A DNA stretch of 64,000 bases from the NCBI RefSeq assembly GCF_003123745.1, contig NZ_QETB01000003.1:326449-390448 (forward strand), read 5' to 3'. This document shows positions 27,818-36,661 of the stretch, in pieces (the stretch's first letter is position 1; every line of letters begins with the position of its first letter). Position numbers and translations under genes: made by a program. The notes under the pieces were generated by a model. The model saw nothing but the letters and a program-made list of their open reading frames with translations, made no database searches and was not told the DNA's origin. The stretch comes from Ancrocorticia populi. GTDB taxonomy: Bacteria > Actinomycetota > Actinomycetes > Actinomycetales > Actinomycetaceae.

Positions 27818-27835
27818 CTATCACAGCTGTGATAG
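27818..27835. promoter_or_regulatory. TetR-type operator palindrome
   Basis: CTATCACAGCTGTGATAG is an 18-nt perfect palindrome ending 10 nt before the ABC-F start codon at 27807. It is placed to block transcription start or early elongation and matches the size of TetR-family operators. Confidence 0.75.
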
Positions 27836-27897
27836 AAACGATGAAACTAAGCTACCATTGAACCCCGCGTTTACCGCGTCACTCGGCGTCTACCTAG

Positions 27898-30177
27898 TCA
27901 CTCACCATTCGCCGCGGCGATCAGCTGCGCCAACTGCGCCTTGTCCATGCCCATCCCAAACGCCGCCAATCTGCCAATCGGGAAATCAGCGAGCATCCTC
28001 TGCATCGCAACCGGGTTCATGATCGCGTCGCCGCCGTCCCCACTCGCGCCGCCTTCTGTGCCAGCCGCGCCCGCCGCATCCATCATCCCCGCCATCTGCT
28101 TCTGAAGAACCGGCCCAACCACGGGATTCGCGAGCACGTCCCCGATCGAGGAGTTGAGGGTCAACGGTAGCGAAACCGAATCTCCGGCTATCTCAACGTC
28201 TACCTGCCGGCGCAGGTCCCGGCTGGAAGCACCCACATCGATTCGATAGGTTCCGCCTTCCACAACAAACCGATTCACCCGCTCATCCCAGTACGCCAGA
28301 TCCTCACGCCGCACGATGAGCTCCACCCGCCGGGTCTCGCCGGCCGGAATATCCACCGGCGCGAACGCAGCGAGCTCGCGTGGCGCCCGCTCCACCTCGA
28401 AATCGGGGAGGCCCACGTACACCTGCACCACTTCGCGGCCATCGCGGGAACCCGTGTTGGTCACGTCAAGTGAAATCGCCAGATCTCCATCACTGTAAAC
28501 CGCAACATTCGGCTCCCCGTATCCGAACGTCGTGTAGGAAAGCCCGTGCCCGAACGGGAAGGCCACATCTATGTCCCGGAAGTCGTACCAGCGGTACCCC
28601 ACGTAGATACCCTCCGCATATCGCACGTGCCCATGGGCGCCAGGGAACGAACCGTAGGCTGGCGTATCCTCCAGCCGCAGCGGGATAGTTTCCGCGAGCC
28701 GACCGGCCGGGTTTACCGTTCCACTCAACACGTCCGCGATCGCCGATCCACCCGCCTGGCCGAGCAGCCAAGCCTCCACGATGGCCGGAACTTCTTCCTT
28801 GAACGGCAAGGCTACGACGGATCCGTTTGATAGGACGACGACGGTCTTTTCGTTCACCGCCCTCACCGCCTCAATTAGGTCAAGCTGAACTTGGGGTAGA
28901 TCGATATGCTCGCGATCGAATCCTTCGGATTCCTCCGCCTCGGGCAGTCCGGCGAACACCACGGCCACGTCCTGCTTGGACGCGAGCGCCACCGCCTCCT
29001 CGCGCAGCTCCTCTGCATTCGAGCCGTCGAACGTGAATCCGGGTGCGAACTCCATCGCCTCACCCTTGAGCGAGGTGAACGCGTCCAGAGCATTGTCCAC
29101 CTGAGTCGGGTTGATATGGGACGATCCGCCACCTTGGAACCTCGGTGTCCGCGCAAATTCCCCGATCAACGCTACGGTTTGGTCGGGGTGAAGGGGAAGG
29201 ACGTCGTCGTCGTTCTTCAAAAGAACAACGGAACGCCCCGCAACCTCGCGAGCCAAAGCGTGGTGGGCGTGAACATCTAGCGGACCTGAGATTTCGGGAC
29301 GGTTCTGCGCACGGGAAACCAGATCAAGTACCCGTGTAGCAGCTGTGTTCAGAACCTCCGGATCGAGGGAGCCATCGCTTACCGCTGCGACGATCTCCGC
29401 GTCCGTGGCCCCTCCGCTAGCCGGCATCTCTAGATCCATTCCCGCCGCGAGCCCGGGGACGCGTTCGTTGACGGCTCCCCAATCCGAGACCACTAGGCCG
29501 TCGAACCCCCACTCCTCACGCAGCACCTGAGTGAGCAACCAGGGGTTCTCGGAGGCATAAACGCCATTGATCTTGTTGTAGGAACACATGACGGTCCACG
29601 GCTTGGCATCCTTGACCACGCGCTCGAAGGCACGCATGTAGACCTCGTGGAGCGTGCGCATATCCACGTCGGATGAGATGCGCATGCGGTCAGTCTCCTG
29701 ATTATTCGCCGCGAAGTGCTTGAGCGAGGCGCCCACGCCCTTGGACTGGATGCCTTGCACGAGCGCGGTGCCGAGCGCGCCTGCCACGATCGGATCCTCC
29801 GAGAAGTACTCGAAGTTGCGGCCGCACAGCGGGGACCGCTTGATGTTAATGCCCGGGCCGAGAATCACGGCAACGTCCTCGATCGCTGATTCGGTACCGA
29901 GCGCCTCACCTACGCGGCGTGCCAACTCCGGATCGAAAGTGGAAGCTAGCGCAACCGCAGGCGGGAAACAGGTGGCGGGGACGCTCGCATTCAGGCCCAA
30001 GTGATCCGTCTCCCCCGCCTGCTTGCGCAGGCCGTGGGGCCCGTCCGTCATCATGATGGGAGGGACTCGCTGGTCAATACCTTGCGTATGCCAGAAATCT
30101 TGCCCCGAGGTGAGCGATGCCTTCTCCTCGATGGTCAGATTGGCGAGCTGATCTTGGGCATGTGGCGAGGTTGCCAT
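27898..30177 (-). CDS. GH3 beta-glucosidase-type glycoside hydrolase, cytoplasmic
   Basis: A 759-residue GH3 enzyme without signal peptide, so it acts on imported oligosaccharides. The N-terminal barrel includes KHFAANNQETDR and the nucleophile Asp in LVVSDWGAV; the (alpha/beta)6 domain has VVLLKNDDDVLPL and GEFARTPRFQGGGSS; a fibronectin III-like domain follows (~residues 555-640). A further ~110 residues (Ala/Gly-rich, then a helical PIGRLAAFGMGMDKAQLAQL) form a C-terminal tail seen in many actinobacterial GH3 proteins. GAAAGGA 7 nt upstream supports the ATG at 30177. Substrate linkage (beta-glucoside, xyloside or other) is not decidable here. No transporter or regulator is adjacent. Confidence 0.92.
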   Translation of the reverse strand: MATSPHAQDQLANLTIEEKASLTSGQDFWHTQGIDQRVPPIMMTDGPHGLRKQAGETDHLGLNASVPATCFPPAVALASTFDPELARRVGEALGTESAIEDVAVILGPGINIKRSPLCGRNFEYFSEDPIVAGALGTALVQGIQSKGVGASLKHFAANNQETDRMRISSDVDMRTLHEVYMRAFERVVKDAKPWTVMCSYNKINGVYASENPWLLTQVLREEWGFDGLVVSDWGAVNERVPGLAAGMDLEMPASGGATDAEIVAAVSDGSLDPEVLNTAATRVLDLVSRAQNRPEISGPLDVHAHHALAREVAGRSVVLLKNDDDVLPLHPDQTVALIGEFARTPRFQGGGSSHINPTQVDNALDAFTSLKGEAMEFAPGFTFDGSNAEELREEAVALASKQDVAVVFAGLPEAEESEGFDREHIDLPQVQLDLIEAVRAVNEKTVVVLSNGSVVALPFKEEVPAIVEAWLLGQAGGSAIADVLSGTVNPAGRLAETIPLRLEDTPAYGSFPGAHGHVRYAEGIYVGYRWYDFRDIDVAFPFGHGLSYTTFGYGEPNVAVYSDGDLAISLDVTNTGSRDGREVVQVYVGLPDFEVERAPRELAAFAPVDIPAGETRRVELIVRREDLAYWDERVNRFVVEGGTYRIDVGASSRDLRRQVDVEIAGDSVSLPLTLNSSIGDVLANPVVGPVLQKQMAGMMDAAGAAGTEGGASGDGGDAIMNPVAMQRMLADFPIGRLAAFGMGMDKAQLAQLIAAANGE

Positions 30178-30500
30178 GTGTGAGTCCTTTCGGAGTGCTG
30201 GGTTACCGAGTCGAATAATGGGGCGTTTGGAGAAGTGACGCTGGCGAGCATTCCGAGGCGAAGAGGTGCCACATCCTCCACCAGCGGCCGGTTCATTCGC
30301 CGTATGTCACCTCCCCTGGTGTTGCGCCTTACCCCGAGCGTGGGTCGGTCCTTCAAACCGATCCCCGGGATTGCGTCAAATCTCCGAGTGAGCGGACGCT
30401 ATGCCCCACATCACACTGTGCCACCGCTCTTCAGCCATCGCAACCAAAAACCGTGGCCTCTGCGACGCCACCGCGCTAGGCTCGCATCCAGAGGAGAATT
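30178..30500. other. Divergent intergenic region, GH3 and MgtC-like genes
   Basis: About 320 nt carrying the two divergent promoters. I see no gene, no convincing palindrome and no riboswitch-like fold beyond a weak imperfect pairing near 30343-30365. Confidence 0.4.
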
Positions 30501-31190
30501 ATGGACTATTTTGCAATGCCAACAACCGGGCAGATGCTGGCGATTCTGTTTGCATTCGTGCTGAGCGCCCTCATCGGGGCCGAGCGGGAACTACGGCACA
30601 AGGACGCTGGGATGCGCACCCACGTGCTCGTGGGCGTGGGCAGTTGCCTATTCACGCTGGTTTCGATCGGAGGATTTCCTGCGGACCTGACGGGGAACCT
30701 TCGCTGGGACGGCTCGCGCATCGCGGCCCAAATCGTCTCCGGTATCGGATTCATTGGCGCTGGCGTCATCTGGTTCCACCACGATGCCATCCGCGGCCTC
30801 ACCACGGCCAGCGCCATCTGGGTGGCCGCCGCGATCGGCATGGCTTGTGGCGCCGAAATGTTCAGCGTTGCCATCATGGTGGTGCTCGCCTACTTCCTTC
30901 TGGTACTGGCGATCGCCCCGCTCTTCCACTGGATAACCAAACGCACGGGCCAAACCATCCAGATCTCCTATGAGGACGGGCGCGGGATCCTGCGCGAGCT
31001 CCTCCTCGAAATCTCCAAGCGAGGTTTTGGCTCGGAAGTCCTCTCCTCGCGTCGCCTCAAGTCAGGCGAGGAACAATACGCGCAGGTCAACATCCGCCTC
31101 AAGGGCAGCCATGATCTAGCCACCCTCGTCAGTTGGCTCTCCGAATTTGACGGCGTCCGTGAGGTGCAGATCGCAGACGAGGTGGAGTAA
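30501..31190 (+). CDS. MgtC/SapB-family membrane protein
   Basis: A 229-residue protein with four to five membrane segments in the first 150 residues and a soluble C-terminal domain. Family motifs are LSALIGAERELRHKDAGMRT, then SGIGFIGAGVIWF and IRGLTTASAIWVAAAIG. MgtC proteins modulate the F-ATPase or Mg2+ homeostasis and help survival in low Mg2+ or inside host cells; many relatives have no known role. GAGGAGA close upstream supports the ATG. It ends at a bidirectional terminator shared with poxB. Confidence 0.9.
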   Translation: MDYFAMPTTGQMLAILFAFVLSALIGAERELRHKDAGMRTHVLVGVGSCLFTLVSIGGFPADLTGNLRWDGSRIAAQIVSGIGFIGAGVIWFHHDAIRGLTTASAIWVAAAIGMACGAEMFSVAIMVVLAYFLLVLAIAPLFHWITKRTGQTIQISYEDGRGILRELLLEISKRGFGSEVLSSRRLKSGEEQYAQVNIRLKGSHDLATLVSWLSEFDGVREVQIADEVE

Positions 31191-31219
31191 CTGCCAGATT
31201 AGCTAACTGAGCGCCGAAA

Positions 31220-31248
31220 AAGGCCCACCGGTTGTGGCGGTGGGCCTT
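31220..31248. terminator. Bidirectional terminator between MgtC-like gene and poxB
   Basis: AAGGCCCACCG pairs perfectly with 31238-31248 over a 7-nt loop. The preceding GAAAA gives TTTTC on the minus strand, which serves poxB; on the plus strand the hairpin runs into a CGT repeat. Confidence 0.85.
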
Positions 31249-31268
31249 CGTCGTCGTCCTAAAAACCG

Positions 31269-32993
31269 CTAGAAGATCTGGCGGAGATTGGTCTTGGCAA
31301 GATTCAGAATCTCATCGCCGCGGCCGGAAAGAACCGTGCGCAGCGTGTACAGCGTGAAGCCGCGCATCTGCTCAAGGTTGATCGTGGGCGGCATGGACAG
31401 CTCCTGCCGATCGGTGACGATCTCAACGAGTGCCGGGCCATCATAGGCAAAGGCTTCGCGCAGCGCGCCCTCCACCTGATCGGATTCCGTCACGCGCACG
31501 CCGTACAGGCCAACCGCACGGGCCACGGCCGAGAAATCTGGGTTCGAGAGTTCAGTGCCATAGGTGACGAAGCCGGCGGCCTTCATCTCCAACTCTACGA
31601 AGTTCAGGGACGAATTCGAGAACACGATAATCTTCACGGGGAGGGGCTCGTTCTGCTTAAACGTCAGGAGCTCACCAAGCATCATAGCAAGCCCGCCATC
31701 GCCCGCCAGAGCCACAACCTGCCGCTTGCGGTCCGCCGCCTGAACTCCGATCGCCTGGGAGACTGCGTTCGCCATCGATCCATGGTTGAACGAGCCAATC
31801 AGCCCGCGCTTACCATTCATCTCCAAGTAACGCGCAGCCCATACAACCGGCGATCCCACATCCGGCAGGAACACAGCATCATCTGCCGCGAGTTCGTTGA
31901 CGAGGCGCGCCACGTACTGGGGGTGAATGAGTTTGCCGCGGGCCGTTGGCGTTGCCAGCTCGTCAAGCTTCTTGCGGGTCTTCTTGTAGTGATCGATGGA
32001 AGAATCAAGATGGGCTTGGGACTTCTTCGGCTTGATCAGCGGAAGCAACGCCTCGGCGGTATCCCGCACGTCCCCAACGATTCCTAGATCCAGTGGCGTC
32101 CGGCGGCCAAGATTTTCACCGCGAATATCCACCTGAACCTTCAGCGCATGCTCCGGATAGAACTGCTGGTACGGGAAGTCCGTGCCGAGCATCAGGACCA
32201 GATCCGAATCCTCCATCGCACGATAACCCGACGTGAAGCCAAGCAGCCCCGTCATCCCTACATCGAACGGATTATCGTGCTCCAAGTATTGCTTGCCCCG
32301 TAGAGCGTGGACGATCGGCGCCTTGAGCGCATCTGCCAGCGCAATCACCTCGTCGTGAGCGTCTGCCGCACCGGCTCCGGCAAGGATGGTCACCTTCTTT
32401 GTATCATTAAGCAGGGATGCCGCGCGCTCCAGTTCCGCCTTCTGGGGGATGACGCGCGGCCGGGCCGTAGTTATCTGCGCGATGTTGTTTGAAACCGCTT
32501 CGTCTAGAGCCACGTCACCTGGAATAACGACGACGGCGACACCCCTCTTCTCCACCGCGGCCTGCATCGCAAGGCGGAGCACACGAGGCATCTGTGCGGG
32601 GGTAGACACGTTCTCTACGTACACCGAGCACTCGCGGAACAGCTCCTGAGGATGAGTCTCCTGAAAATAGTTCGAACCGATTTCCGCACTTGGGATATGC
32701 GCGGCGATAGCCAGAACCGGGACGCGGGAGCGCTGAGCATCAAACAGGCCGTTGATCAGGTGAAGGTTGCCCGGTCCGCAACTACCAGCACACACTGCGA
32801 GGTCTCCCGTAACGCCCGCTTCTCCAGCTGCCGCAAACGCAGCGGCCTCCTCATGGCGCACATGCACCCATTCAATCTGTGAATTGCGAAGGGCATCCGT
32901 GAATCCGTTGAGCGAATCGCCGGGAATTCCGTAGACGCGTTCAACTCCGTTCGCCTCAAGTGTGTCAACCATATTCTGCGCAACCGTGGCCAT
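31269..32993 (-). CDS. poxB: Pyruvate dehydrogenase (quinone)/pyruvate oxidase
   Basis: A 574-residue ThDP- and FAD-dependent enzyme that converts pyruvate to acetate and CO2 and passes electrons to membrane quinone. The length equals E. coli PoxB (572). Motifs: the ThDP glutamate in HVRHEEAAAFAAAGEAG, the pyrophosphate motif GDGGLAMMLGELLTFKQN ending in SNSSLNF, and the FAD-binding middle domain with YRAMEDSDLVLMLG. It gives the organism an acetate route independent of the pyruvate dehydrogenase complex. It is monocistronic and closed by the terminator at 31220-31248. Confidence 0.94.
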   Translation of the reverse strand: MATVAQNMVDTLEANGVERVYGIPGDSLNGFTDALRNSQIEWVHVRHEEAAAFAAAGEAGVTGDLAVCAGSCGPGNLHLINGLFDAQRSRVPVLAIAAHIPSAEIGSNYFQETHPQELFRECSVYVENVSTPAQMPRVLRLAMQAAVEKRGVAVVVIPGDVALDEAVSNNIAQITTARPRVIPQKAELERAASLLNDTKKVTILAGAGAADAHDEVIALADALKAPIVHALRGKQYLEHDNPFDVGMTGLLGFTSGYRAMEDSDLVLMLGTDFPYQQFYPEHALKVQVDIRGENLGRRTPLDLGIVGDVRDTAEALLPLIKPKKSQAHLDSSIDHYKKTRKKLDELATPTARGKLIHPQYVARLVNELAADDAVFLPDVGSPVVWAARYLEMNGKRGLIGSFNHGSMANAVSQAIGVQAADRKRQVVALAGDGGLAMMLGELLTFKQNEPLPVKIIVFSNSSLNFVELEMKAAGFVTYGTELSNPDFSAVARAVGLYGVRVTESDQVEGALREAFAYDGPALVEIVTDRQELSMPPTINLEQMRGFTLYTLRTVLSGRGDEILNLAKTNLRQIF

Positions 32994-33197
32994 GGTGGTC
33001 CTTCCCCATCAGTTCCCATCAATGCTTTACGTGAAAAGCCTATCGAAGCATGGGAGAGTTCGCGATAGCTCGTTCACCACTCTTCGCGGGACTTTTGGCC
33101 CTTACCCGTTGAGTCGAGTCGCTCAAGTGAAATTTGCATGATTCCTCAGGCCCCGATAGTCCTCTCGCCCATGCCCCTTAGTCGGGCTCACTCGCGT

Positions 33198-33362
33198 TGT
33201 GGGAGGCCAGTAGCGTTGGGGGTTGCCAGTAGCGCTATGAGTTGCCGGTATATCGGCAACTCACGGCGCTAACCTCAACCGAAAGCGGCAACCTCAACCC
33301 AACTCGAAGCACCGAGTAGCCAAAACTCGTTACAGCGAGAACTCGGCCGCCATCCACGAGAC
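33198..33362. repeat. 165-nt palindromic repeat, copy A (19-nt periodic)
   Basis: The copy is colinear with 34805-34969 and has the same length. It is built of 19-nt units (from about 33201: GGAGGCCAGTAGCGTTGGG, GGTTGCCAGTAGCGCTATG, and so on) around a central hairpin GAGTTGCCG/CGGCAACTC at 33239-33262. The last two units are inverted relative to the first two. The central stem differs from copy B by paired changes. The right end lies in the relic of a GH51 gene. The remaining 165 nt back to poxB show nothing. Confidence 0.8.
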
Positions 33363-33486
33363 CTAGGGAACATGAGCTCGTCGAGTCCCGCCAGAGGGGT
33401 CAGAGCACCGCCCGACATCTCCACAAGGACGTTTAACGCCGTCCATATCCACAGGTTGGCGCACCTTGGTGGCATTCTCTAGCTTT
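33330..33486 (-). pseudogene. Relic of the 3' end of a second GH51 gene
   Basis: The minus strand ends VSWMAAEFSL-stop, against VSWAAIEFSL-stop for the intact GH51 at 34937. Upstream, with two frame changes, it reads ENATKVRQPVDMDGVK, then EMSGGALTPLAG and DELMFP, which has the look of a GH51 C-terminal beta-sandwich. The similarity breaks off at about 33486, where the AbiEi/DUF559 gene begins on the other strand. The 3' flank is shared with the intact gene through the 165-nt repeat. This points to an old tandem GH51 duplication, since disrupted. Confidence 0.55.
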
Positions 33487-33504
33487 AAGGGAACAAATAA
33501 TGCC

Positions 33505-34683
33505 ATGAGTATCGACATAAATGACCTTGTTTTGGCACCTAACGATATTGAACTTTCCCGGTCAGCCAGCAGACAGAGCCTCATTCGAATCCGCAGGGGC
33601 ATCTATCTACCTCTGAACCTGATTCCGAATAATGCGCCGCCGTGGAAAGTGCGGCGATTGATCACCCAGGCACGAGCTGTCTCGCTGACGGCTGCACTCT
33701 GTCCTCAGCAACCCCCTGTTCTTACCCTTGAAGCCGCGCTAGCTATCCATGGCTTGCCTTCGTGGATCAACACAGCAGATATCTGCTATAGACGTGATGA
33801 CCCGACTGCGAAGAAACAACCTCACACATTGCCATTTGTCGAGTTGTACGGTGTCCGAACGCCTCCAGTTTACGATCGCCGCCTCGTCTCGAGACGCCTA
33901 ACAAATTCCACGGATACAATCGCCGGGATTCGCCTTTCTCCCCTATGGGAGATCGCAGTTGACTGTGCCCGCTACCTTCATCCAATGGCTGCCGTGGTAG
34001 GTGCCAGCTCATGCTTGAGGAAGCTAGCAAGATTTGACAAGCATAATCAGTCAGATTCGAGGAAACAGGAACAACGCTGGAGGGTAGACATCCTCAAGAA
34101 ACTCGACGGGAGCCCGAGATTCAAGAACAGCAGGAAAGTAAGGAAAGTACTCGAGATTGCTGACGCTGGGATAGAGACTCCCGGGGAGGGCTACTTGTTG
34201 TGGCTCATGCACTGCATCATCCCGAACGCCGTGCGAGGTTGCCATATTGAGAAAGGGCTGACACCTAGCCCTGCACCAGAGTGGCTCACTACTCCGGCCA
34301 CCGCCAGTGCCAGAAATCTAAGCCGAAAAACCGCCACCGAGCAGCGCATCAAGATCTTCACGCAATACGAGATCATAGCAAGCGGGCGCCAGTACTTCGG
34401 GGATCTGGCCATTCCTTCACACAAGATCATTATCGAGTTCGATGGCGGCGAGAAGATTCAAAATTCACGCGCACGCATCGAGTTTCTCGAGCGGCAAAGG
34501 AATCTACTTAATGCAGGCTGGAGCGTTGTTAGGATCGATTCCCGACAACTCGCCCATCCTCAAGAACTCATCGACTATCTCATTAGTAGACTTTCAGCAC
34601 TAGGAATACCAGTTCGCCATCCGCAAGGATCGCTCTGGAGCACGATTCCACGGGAACTCCTAGATCTCGACCGACGCTACTAG
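33505..34683 (+). CDS. AbiEi-like regulator fused to a DUF559 (Vsr/PD-(D/E)XK-type) domain
   Basis: A 392-residue orphan protein. The N-terminus (residues 1-60, ending RQSLIRIRRGIYLP) is the winged-helix domain of type IV AbiEi antitoxins. The C-terminus (~residues 290-380: YFGDLAIPSHKIIIEFDGG, then RQRNLLNAGWSVVRIDSRQL) is a DUF559 domain related to very-short-patch-repair endonucleases; E and D of the PD-(D/E)XK core are visible. No AbiEii toxin is next to it. It has lower GC and more A-rich codons than its neighbours and lies between two repeat copies and a GH51 relic, suggesting acquisition. The ATG at 33505 is the likeliest start; an AAGGGA is somewhat far upstream. Function is not established for this family. 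Confidence 0.8.
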   Translation: MSIDINDLVLAPNDIELSRSASRQSLIRIRRGIYLPLNLIPNNAPPWKVRRLITQARAVSLTAALCPQQPPVLTLEAALAIHGLPSWINTADICYRRDDPTAKKQPHTLPFVELYGVRTPPVYDRRLVSRRLTNSTDTIAGIRLSPLWEIAVDCARYLHPMAAVVGASSCLRKLARFDKHNQSDSRKQEQRWRVDILKKLDGSPRFKNSRKVRKVLEIADAGIETPGEGYLLWLMHCIIPNAVRGCHIEKGLTPSPAPEWLTTPATASARNLSRKTATEQRIKIFTQYEIIASGRQYFGDLAIPSHKIIIEFDGGEKIQNSRARIEFLERQRNLLNAGWSVVRIDSRQLAHPQELIDYLISRLSALGIPVRHPQGSLWSTIPRELLDLDRRY

Positions 34684-34804
34684 CGGCTGCCGTTGCAGTT
34701 ATCGAGCGACTGGACTCTAATTACTGGTCAGTCGAACGCCGACCATCTTTGCCGCCATGGCGCCTTGAGGAACGGTAGCACTACCGTGCGCGCCCGACAT
34801 CCAC

Positions 34805-34969
34805 TGTGGGAGGCCAGTAGCGCTATAGGAGGCCACTAGCGCAAAGGGTTGCCAGTATAGGGGCAACCCACTGCGCCAGCCTCAACCCACTGCGCCAGCC
34901 TCAACCCAACTCGAAGCGGCGATTGCCGAAAACACGCTAGAGCGAGAATTCGATTGCCGCCCACGAGAC
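34805..34969. repeat. 165-nt palindromic repeat, copy B (19-nt periodic)
   Basis: Same length and layout as 33198-33362. It contains two identical 19-nt direct repeats CACTGCGCCAGCCTCAACC (34869-34887 and 34888-34906) and a central hairpin GGGTTGCC/GGCAACCC at 34846-34869. Its right end covers the last 33 nt of the intact GH51 gene including the stop codon. The folded structure would act at the 3' end of the GH51 transcript. Confidence 0.8.
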
Positions 34970-36658
34970 TGGTGGCAGAAGGAGCTCTCCCCCGGCGATT
35001 TTGGAGGCGGCCACCTCGCGCAGCGTCACACGCTCGGGATCTTCCAGCGTGTTAGCCGCACGAATATCGTCATCGCACAGCATCCGAACGCGGGTAACCG
35101 CGCTGAAGGCACTTTGCTCCAAGGAGTGGGACTGGTCCGAGGCCCGCGCACCAACTCCCGCGGGACTCGCTGAAACTCGCACGTGACTAGCATTAACTGC
35201 GCCACCGGCCAACAAATCGTCGTCAGGATGTGTGCCGCCACCGGGACCAGAACCGAGAATCGAGGAAAGACCGAGCGAAACTTCGTCGCCCAGCGAACGA
35301 TTCACGGCCATGAGCAGGCCTCGCCCTGCCTCACGGTCTACGGTCACCACTGCGTCCACGGCGGGCACCGTGCCAAACTCGGCCGTTTGGACGCTGGGAC
35401 CGGCCACCGAACACTCCACAACCTCACCACGCGCGAGCCCCGCAGCAACGGCAAAGGGGTAGAAGATGGTTTGACGCCAGGCAGGCCCACCGGGCTCGGT
35501 CATGATTGGTGCGATGGCGTTAACCAGCTGGGCCAGCGAAGCAGACGTCACTACATCCGCGCGCCGCACAAGCGAGATGAGTAGGCTCCCAACCACCACA
35601 GCGTCGGCAACGGAGTACGAGTTCTCGAGCAATCGCGGGGCAACGGGCCACGGGTCAGTCGCTCCCGTAACCTTCTCCTCTGACTCCCAATGGCGCTGGT
35701 ACCAGACGTTCCATTCGTCGAAGGAGATGCCAACTTTCCGAGCGCGGGCCTCCCCCGCAGCTCCGTCGGATGCGTCCGCGCCATCGGTTCCGACAATACC
35801 GCCACCATCAGCAGCCTTCTCGGCGGCAACCTCATCAATCACGCCGGCAACAACCCCAATAAACCGATCCATGTCCACGGCGGAGGCGAGGAAGGACTGC
35901 GTATCCCCATCCTTTTCTTCGTAGTAGGCGTGACAAGAGATATGGGAGATCACGTCCCACGTTTGGCGCAGAACTTCCTTCTCCCATGAGCCAAAGGTTG
36001 GCATGGACGAATTCGATGAGCCGCACACAACAAGCTCCAGTCCGGGATCGATCTGCAGCATGCCGGCGCCAACGCGTCCGGCCAGCTCGCCATATGCCTT
36101 GGCGTCCCGATGCCCGAGCTGCCACGGCCCATCCATTTCGTTACCTAGGCACCACATACCTACCCCATAGGGCTCGGCTCGCCCGTTGGCCACCCGCTGA
36201 TCGGCCACGGCCGTCCCAGCGGGTACGTTCGTATATTCGAGGAGGTCGAGCGCCTCTTCCAATCCCCGCGTTCCAAGGTTCACGGCCATCATGGGCTCAA
36301 TGCCGGCGGCCTCGGTCCACTCCATAAACTCGTCCAGGCCGAACTGATTGGTCTCGGTGGAGTGCCACGCCAGATCCAAACGCGCTGGCCGCCGCTCCTT
36401 AGGCCCAACGCCATCTTCCCACCGATATCCAGACACGAAGTTACCACCCGGATACCGCACGGTGGTCACGCCAAGTTCGCGCACGAGATCCAGAACATCC
36501 TGCCGGAAACCGTCAGGCCCTGCACTCGGGTGCTCGGGCTCGTAGATGCCGGTGTACACACACCGCCCCAGATGCTCCACGAATGAACCGTAGAGCCGCG
36601 GATTAACCTCCGCAACTACTCGCTTCAGATCTGCGTTAAACTTCGCCTGCTCCGCCAT
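34937..36658 (-). CDS. GH51 alpha-L-arabinofuranosidase
   Basis: A 573-residue cytoplasmic enzyme that removes alpha-L-arabinofuranosyl groups from imported arabinoside oligomers. The acid/base Glu is in MWCLGNEMDGPWQ and the nucleophile Glu in ISFDEWNVWY; NPRLYGSFVEHLGRCVY and VRYPGGNFVSGYRWEDG are typical of the family. A C-terminal beta-sandwich follows (~residues 380-573) with a Gly/Ala insert near residues 280-300. It is the last gene of the sugar operon, 3 nt after the GH35 stop. Together with GH35 it fits breakdown of arabinogalactan-type side chains. Confidence 0.95.
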   Translation of the reverse strand: MAEQAKFNADLKRVVAEVNPRLYGSFVEHLGRCVYTGIYEPEHPSAGPDGFRQDVLDLVRELGVTTVRYPGGNFVSGYRWEDGVGPKERRPARLDLAWHSTETNQFGLDEFMEWTEAAGIEPMMAVNLGTRGLEEALDLLEYTNVPAGTAVADQRVANGRAEPYGVGMWCLGNEMDGPWQLGHRDAKAYGELAGRVGAGMLQIDPGLELVVCGSSNSSMPTFGSWEKEVLRQTWDVISHISCHAYYEEKDGDTQSFLASAVDMDRFIGVVAGVIDEVAAEKAADGGGIVGTDGADASDGAAGEARARKVGISFDEWNVWYQRHWESEEKVTGATDPWPVAPRLLENSYSVADAVVVGSLLISLVRRADVVTSASLAQLVNAIAPIMTEPGGPAWRQTIFYPFAVAAGLARGEVVECSVAGPSVQTAEFGTVPAVDAVVTVDREAGRGLLMAVNRSLGDEVSLGLSSILGSGPGGGTHPDDDLLAGGAVNASHVRVSASPAGVGARASDQSHSLEQSAFSAVTRVRMLCDDDIRAANTLEDPERVTLREVAASKIAGGELLLPPVSWAAIEFSL

Positions 36659-36661
36659 GTC

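Noticed and set aside
31269..32993. PoxB as acetolactate synthase
   Set aside because: The length, the FAD-domain motifs and the match to quinone-dependent pyruvate oxidase are better, and no small regulatory subunit gene follows.
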